A stretch of 64,000 nt of DNA, taken from Bugula neritina (Eukaryota; Bryozoa; Gymnolaemata; Cheilostomatida; Bugulidae). Every line of letters begins with the position of its first letter. The stretch's first letter is position 1. The DNA is taken from the NCBI GenBank assembly GCA_964035545.1, contig OZ037766.1, positions 33,149,773 to 33,213,772 on the forward strand. Direction: 5' to 3'. Below, piece after piece: positions 57,912 to 64,000 of this stretch. Below the pieces are notes generated by a model. It saw nothing but the letters and a program-made list of their open reading frames with translations, did not search any database and was not told the origin of the DNA. Made by a program: the position numbers and the translations under genes.

Positions 57912-58580
57912 GTATTGCAGAGATTCTGAGAGAGAGAAAGGGGCAGCTCTTACAGAGAGCTGAGAGAGAGAGAGGGGCAGTTCTTACAGAGAGCTGAGAG
58001 AGAGAGAGAGGGGCAGCTCTTACAGAGAGAGAGAGGCAGCTCTTACAGAGAGAGAGAGAGAGGGGCAGCTCTTACAGAGAGCTGAGAGAGAGGGGCGGCT
58101 CTTACAGAGAGCTGAGAGAGAGGGGCGGCTCTTACAGAGAGCTGAGAGAGAGAGAGGGGCAGTTCTTACAGAGAGCTGAGAGAGAGAGAGAGGGGCAGCT
58201 CTTACAGAGAGAGAGAGGCAGCTCTTACAGAGAGAGAGAGGGGCAGCTCTTACAGAGAGCTGAGAGAGAGAGAGAGGGGCAGCTCTTACAGAGAGCTGAG
58301 AGAGAGAGGCAGTTCTTACAGAGAGAGAGAGAGAGAGAGAGGGGCAGCTCTTACAGAGAGAGAGAGAGAGAGGGGCAGCTCTTACAGAGAGCTGAGAGAG
58401 AGAGAGAGGCAGCTCTTACAGAGAGCTGAGAGAGAGAGAGGGGCAGCTCTTACAGAGAGCTGAGAGAGAGGGGCAGTTCTTACAGAGAGCTGAGAGAGAG
58501 AGAGGGGGGCAGCTCTTACAGAGAGCTGTGAGAGAGAGAGGGGCAGCTCTTACAGAGAGAGAGAGAGAGAGGGGCAGCTC

Positions 58581-58622
<42 letters not shown>

Positions 58623-60180
58623 CTCTTACAGAGAGAGAGAGAGAGAGAGAGGGGCAGCTCTTACAGAGAGCTGAGAGAGAGAGAGAGAGGCAGCTCTTAC
58701 AGAGAGCTGAGAGAGAGAGGGGCAGCTCTTACAGAGAGCTGAGAGAGAGAGAGAGAGGGGCAGCTCTTACAGAGAGAGAGGCAGCTCTTACAGAGAGCTG
58801 AGAGAGAGAGGCAGTTCTTACAGAGAGCTGAGAGAGAGGGGCAGCTCTTACAGAGAGCTGAGAGAGAGAGGCAGCTCTTACAGAGAGCTGAGAGAGAGAG
58901 AGAGGCAGCTCTTACAGAGAGCTGAGAGAGAGAGGCAGCTCTTACAGAGAGCTGAGAGAGAGAGAGAGGCAGCTCTTACAGAGAGTTGAGAGAGAGAGGC
59001 AGCTCTTACAGAGAGCTGAGAGAGAGGGGCAGTTCTTACAGAGAGAGAGAGAGGGGGGCAGCTCTTACAGAGAGAGAGAGAGAGAGAGAGAGGGGGGCAG
59101 CTCTTACAGAGAGAGAGAGAGAGGGGCAGCTCTTACAGAGAGCTGAGAGAGAGAGGCAGCTCTTACAGAGAGCTGAGAGAGAGAGAGAGAGGCAGCTCTT
59201 ACAGAGAGCTGAGAGAGAGAGGCAGCTCTTACAGAGAGCTGAGAGAGAGGGGCAGCTCTTACAGAGAGAGAGAGAGAGGGGCAGCTCTTACAGAGAGCTG
59301 AGAGAGAGAGAGGCAGCTCTTACAGAGAGAGAGAGAGGGGCAGCTCTTACAGAGAGCTGAGAGAGAGAGAGGGGCAGCTCTTACAGAGAGCTGAGAGAGA
59401 GAGGCAGCTCTTACAGAGAGCTGAGAGAGAGAGAGAGGGGCAGCTCTTACAGAGAGCTGAGAGAGAGAGAGAGGCAGCTCTTACAGAGAGAGAGAGAGAG
59501 AGAGAGGCAGCTCTTACAGAGAGAGAGAGAGAGAGAGAGGCAGCTCTTACAGAGAGCTGAGAGAGAGAGAGAGGCAGCTCTTACAGAGAGCTGAGAGAGA
59601 GAGAGAGGCAGTTCTTACAGAGAGCTGAGAGAGAGAGAGGCAGTTCTTACAGAGAGCTGAGAGAGAGAGAGAGGGGCAGCTCTTACAGAGAGCTGAGAGA
59701 GAGAGAGGCAGCTCTTACAGAGAGCTGAGAGAGAGAGGCAGCTCTTACAGAGAGCTGAGAGAGAGGGGCAGTTCTTACAGAGAGAGAGAGAGGGGGGCAG
59801 CTCTTACAGAGAGAGAGAGAGAGAGAGAGGGGCAGCTCTTACAGAGAGAGAGAGAGGGGCAGCTCTTACAGAGAGCTGAGAGAGAGAGGCAGCTCTTACA
59901 GAGAGCTGAGAGAGAGAGAGAGGCAGCTCTTACAGAGAGCTGAGAGAGAGAGGCAGCTCTTACAGAGAGCTGAGAGAGAGGGGCAGCTCTTACAGAGAGA
60001 GAGAGAGAGAGGGGCAGCTCTTACAGAGAGCTGAGAGAGAGAGAGGGGCAGCTCTTACAGAGAGCTGAGAGAGAGAGGCAGCTCTTACAGAGAGCTGAGA
60101 GAGAGGGGCAGTTCTTACAGAGAGAGAGAGAGGGGGGCAGCTCTTACAGAGAGAGAGAGAGAGAGAGAGAGAGGCAGCTC

Positions 60181-60214
<34 letters not shown>

Positions 60215-60790
60215 AGCTCTTACAGAGAGCTGAGAGAGAGAGAGAGGCAGCTCTTACAGAGAGCTGAGAGAGAGAGAGAGGCAGTTCTTACAGAGAGCTG
60301 AGAGAGAGAGAGGCAGTTCTTACAGAGAGCTGAGAGAGAGAGAGAGGGGCAGCTCTTACAGAGAGCTGAGAGAGAGAGAGGCAGCTCTTACAGAGAGCTG
60401 AGAGAGAGAGAGAGGCAGTTCTTACAGAGAGCTGAGAGAGAGAGAGAGGCAGCTCTTACAGAGAGCTGAGAGAGAGAGAGGCAGCTCTTACAGAGAGCTG
60501 AGAGAGAGGGGCAGCTCTTACAGAGAGCTGAGAGAGAGAGAGAGGCAGCTCTTACAGAGAGCTGAGAGAGAGGGGGGCAGTTCTTACAGAGAGCTGAGAG
60601 AGAGAGGGGGGCAGCTCTTACAGAGAGCTAAGAGAGAGAGAGAGGCAGCTCTTACAGAGAGAGAGAGAGAGAGAGGCAGCTCTTACAGAGAGAGAGAGAG
60701 AGAGAGGCAGCTCTTACAGAGAGCTGAGAGAGAGAGGCAGTTCTTACAGAGAGCTGAGAGAGAGAGAGGGGCAGTTCTTACAGAGAGCTG
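57912..60790. repeat. 2.9-kb purine-rich minisatellite (AGAGAGCTGAGAGAGAG..CAGCTCTTAC)
   Basis: Dozens of 25-45 bp units built from CAGCTCTTACAGAGAGCTGA plus a variable (AG)n run, with larger blocks repeated (for example around 59040-59300 and 59780-60000). The distal end overlaps the last codons and stop of the ABHD14-like gene, so on the minus strand every unit repeats CTCTGTAAGA, including the stop TAA and, incidentally, a GTAAGA donor-like word. Confidence 0.97.
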
Positions 60791-62539
60791 AGGAATTTCT
60801 GAAGCTCATGATGCCACACATAAGGCTGATCAATGTAACACGGATGTCCTGCGTCAGCAATGACTACCTGATGACCGAGAGGCAGCGCTTTTAACTTGCT
60901 GTAACTCGTTACCCCCAGTGAATGGTCGTTGGCTCCCTGGACTATCAGAGTTTTCAGCTAAAATACAGTTAATTAACAACTACATGGGCTATTTTACACT
61001 TACAGTGATTTCACTCTCTACCTTCTAACCTAAAGAGTGGCTTATTTAAGATATTCATCTATTACATCACAACATCGTGACAAACCAGTCTTATGTGACG
61101 TCACAGCAGTCACAATCTGCAAGTGCGTATTTAGTATTGTGGAACTGATATCCCTGAGTTTACTTTTGATGAACTTGTAAAGCAGAGATAGCAACTCTAA
61201 GCCAGCTACTGATTTCACTGCCATTGCGGTTTCATAGAGGAATGCGGGAACGTGTAGAGGCGCCCCTACCTTATCGAGAGCCCTGAAGTCCTCCGCAGAG
61301 TAAGTTGGAGATATGACTGGTGCCACAGGAATATAGCCAGCAATCTCGCTCCAGTACTCTGCATTCAGTACGTAGGGGACAGAGTACGTGCCCGACATGG
61401 ATGGACTGACCACAACTACTTTACTAAGATGTAGAGCCACGACTATGTTGTGCAGCATCACTCCCTTAGTGACATCTTTATTATGTCTACCTGTAGTTAT
61501 CATACAACACATGTACTAGTTGTATTCTATTGCATAGTCTAATACATAGTCTAACACATGTCCTAATACACTACAACAGTTTACATTGTAGTAACAAATA
61601 CACCACAACGGTTTACATAGTAATAACAAATACACCACAACAGTTTACATAGTAATAACAAATACACTACAACAGTTTACATAGTACTGTAACAAATACA
61701 CCACAACAGTTTACATAGTACTGTAACAAATACACCACAACAGTTTACATAGTACTGTAACAAATACACCACAACAGTTTACATGGTAGTAACAAATACT
61801 CACACTCTTTGTTAATGTTTATAGCAACAGCTCTATAGCCCCATTCTCTCAACTTAGCCATCGTTCCTGTTTGCTTGTTCCAGGTTGCAGCATCAAAAGC
61901 GGCCCCATGCAGCAGAAGTAGCTTGGGCCTGGAGCTATCTGAAATATCTCCATTCACTTCCTGGTAGGAAATTTCACAGCTCTGCAAGAGAAAGAAATGT
62001 GTTCCATACCAAATGATGGCAATGAACTATGAATTCCAAGCAAGACATGACTAGCGTACCTTCCCATCTGCATCTACTGTTACAGTCTTTGTCTCCAGAT
62101 GTAGTGTGAGTTTGTTCCCCTCTCCTGGGGAACCCAAATCTTCTTTATCCGACACACCACTGTCAGGGTTTAAATCCTGCAAGTAATGCAGTGTCATTTG
62201 CTAGTATGTTTTATCAACAAAGTATATACAGCTGCAAGCAAACAACTCAAAGTATGCTACACGTTTTAATTTGAAATTAGTAATTCTAAAAAAATATTTA
62301 TATCAAATATCAACCAATATAAAGATGTAAAATTCTTTCCACAACCAATTTCATTGAATAGTAACATCTGCTTGCACTTTGAATATTTTTACCTGAACTA
62401 CTTCAAAGGGAGGCTGTGGCTGCATTCCCGCTCTACTATTGGGCCGACTATTGGAGCGTATCAGCAGAAACAGAGCAGCCAATGAAAGCAAAGCTATTCC
62501 GAATTTGATGATCATGTTATCTCGCATAGCCATATTCAT
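60778..62539 (-). CDS. ABHD14-like alpha/beta hydrolase, five exons, 280 residues
   Basis: Serine hydrolase of the ABHD14 (CIB) family; ABHD14B in mammals removes acetyl groups from lysine, ABHD14A is membrane-anchored. Exons: 62539-62393, 62176-62060, 61981-61804, 61490-61270, 60957-60778; phases agree and the sum is 843 nt. Residues 10-28 (IIKFGIALLSLAALFLLI) form an N-terminal membrane anchor, as in ABHD14A. Then come LLLLHGAAFDAATW (oxyanion loop), the nucleophile elbow SPSMSGTYS, the acid Asp in VQGANDHSLG and the His in DAGHPCYIDQP. The exon 3 donor GAGT|GTGAGT was chosen because the alternative GA|GTGTGA gives a stop. The final codons LSSL and TAA are encoded within the terminal minisatellite unit. 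It converges on the ABCC gene. Confidence 0.94.
61556..61800. repeat. 34-bp repeat after the ABHD14 exon 3 donor
   Basis: About seven copies of ACAAATACACCACAACAGTT with TACATAGTACTGTA, starting right at the donor on the minus strand. Confidence 0.94.
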
Positions 62540-62569
62540 CGTCCTACCAAAAATAAATAAAAGTTGGTC

Positions 62570-64000
62570 TGCTTAAAGCAATCAATGGGTTAGTTTAGAG
62601 ACTACAAGTTTAAATGCAACATTATCAGATAAACTCAAAGTGAAACTTTCATGTACTGGTATGCGAAGCTGAATGAACGCAGAACAAATGTTCTATAGCC
62701 AAGTGCATGCCATCTAATTCTATTGAGTCAAACTACCCATTCATAAGGCCAAAGGTTGTCACAAGAAACAAGAAGCACATAACAAATGTGATCCAACTAG
62801 CTCACATCATTGACTCCACTTGAGTTAAAGTTACTGAATGCTTTATACGTTAAATGAGGAAACAATTTAGATCATAAACTGACTGTAAAATGTTGTCGAC
62901 TAATAGCTATTTTGTTTATTGATTTTAAGAATTTTAAACACACTGATACTGATAGTGATACTTCATCAAACTCTTATACTTATAGATTAACTGACAAATA
63001 TTGAAAGAGGGAGTAAAAGTGTAACTGTAAGAAAAAGAAAGTTTAGCTGTAAAACTAAGTCTAACGCACTCTCAGTGACATTAAGTTTAGCAATAAGTAT
63101 AACTGCAACATTAACAATAACAGTAAGTCAAAGTGTAACTGCAACAATCACAGTGACAGTCAGTCACAGTGTAAGACTAAGATCAGGGTGAAGGTGTGCG
63201 AATAATTTGAATTTCTTACTTACCTTTGAGTATTACTATTAGCAATACTAATTATTGAATAATTAAAATAGCTTTAATGCAGTTGCAGTTGAACAGTTAT
63301 TTGCAAAGATACTTGGAAGCATATGTCTGGTAGACGAATGCATAAACTCCCTTTCACTACACACTTGAAACTAAATGTTAAACTTGTAGTTTATTGACTT
63401 GTCACTATTGCTTAGAAATGGTTAAATTCTAGCAGTAATAAAACAACCCAAATTCCTTAGACTATCTTCGTCATGTTCTTTCCTCCTCAAATATTACAAT
63501 GTCATATGCGGCATATCTTGATGCTCTAAGTCTATTAATAATGCTTGTTCGCACTGAAACATTTTTCGCAAAATATTGTAGCCCATCACGATTTTACTTG
63601 AGTCATAATTGAAAATGGTTGGACGGCATAAGATTTTCCATCTATTCTATAACAATTGTACGAAGTCTTCAAATATATATGGAATAAAAAGGTAAATTGC
63701 CTAACAATTATTTGAATTGCTGTGTGAACAATGTGCAAACTTGATTCCACTATCATAGTATAATTTCAACTTGAATTTCAGTTTGACCTTGGGCTCGAGT
63801 TCAACTTTAAGTTTAAGTTTAAACTTTAAAGTTTTAGGTTAACTTTAAGTTATTAGTATTAGTATTACTATTGCTATTGGTTAATCACCTAATCATAAAC
63901 CTAAAATGATAATCATAACTTCAAAGTGATCGTGTAAAATGCTAGTTGACTTATTGAGTTATTTTATTTTCAATTAAATTAACTAATTTTAATTCAAGTT
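62570..64000. other. Upstream region of the ABHD14-like gene; no gene recognised
   Basis: AT-rich, with AAGTGTAACTGCAAC-type degenerate words at 63000-63200 and TTTAAGTT words near 63800. No clear promoter element on the minus strand was identified. Confidence 0.45.

Noticed and set aside
58986-59360. Glu/Arg-rich 124-codon frame in the GA-rich array
   Set aside because: Repeat translation without splice or start support.

Overview
Eukaryotic genomic DNA from an animal. It is AT-rich, the genes are split by many short GT-AG introns, and minisatellites are exceptionally dense. There are no bacterial features. I infer a bilaterian invertebrate. A lophotrochozoan is a reasonable guess but I cannot prove it.

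Layout. (1) About 0.3-14.1 kb, minus strand: an ABC transporter of the ABCG/White half-transporter family. It has a complete ATP-binding domain and the start of its membrane domain, and it runs off the left edge. A TATA box, an E-box and a non-coding first exon near 14 kb are its likely promoter. (2) 14-27 kb: no recognisable protein gene, several tandem arrays, and at 21.6-21.8 kb a 200-bp near-perfect palindrome carrying a complete type I hammerhead ribozyme on each strand. (3) 27.1-27.5 kb, plus strand: a two-exon gene for an 80-residue secreted, Arg/Lys-rich peptide with six cysteines. (4) 30.7-31.5 kb, minus strand: COA5/PET191, a twin-CX9C cytochrome c oxidase assembly factor. (5) 36.2-57.4 kb, plus strand: a full-length ABCC1/MRP-type transporter reconstructed as 31 coding positions with consistent splice phases (1563 residues). 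Position 23 has two mutually exclusive versions. (6) 57.5-60.8 kb: two minisatellites, one almost 2.9 kb long. (7) 60.8-62.5 kb, minus strand: an ABHD14-like serine hydrolase (280 residues) whose stop codon lies in the last repeat of that array. It converges on the ABCC gene.

Two patterns stand out. First, many introns are partly or mostly one tandem array that begins at, or includes, a splice site, so they carry rows of decoy donors or acceptors. Second, the ABCC gene has a tandem pair of 140-nt exons with the same phase for one membrane segment, a layout reported in the fly MRP gene.

The genes do not form an obvious pathway. Two are efflux-type ABC transporters, one is mitochondrial, one is a cytosolic or membrane-anchored hydrolase, and one is a secreted peptide. 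All exon limits come from reading splice consensus, phase and family similarity by eye; no alignment or RNA evidence was available.
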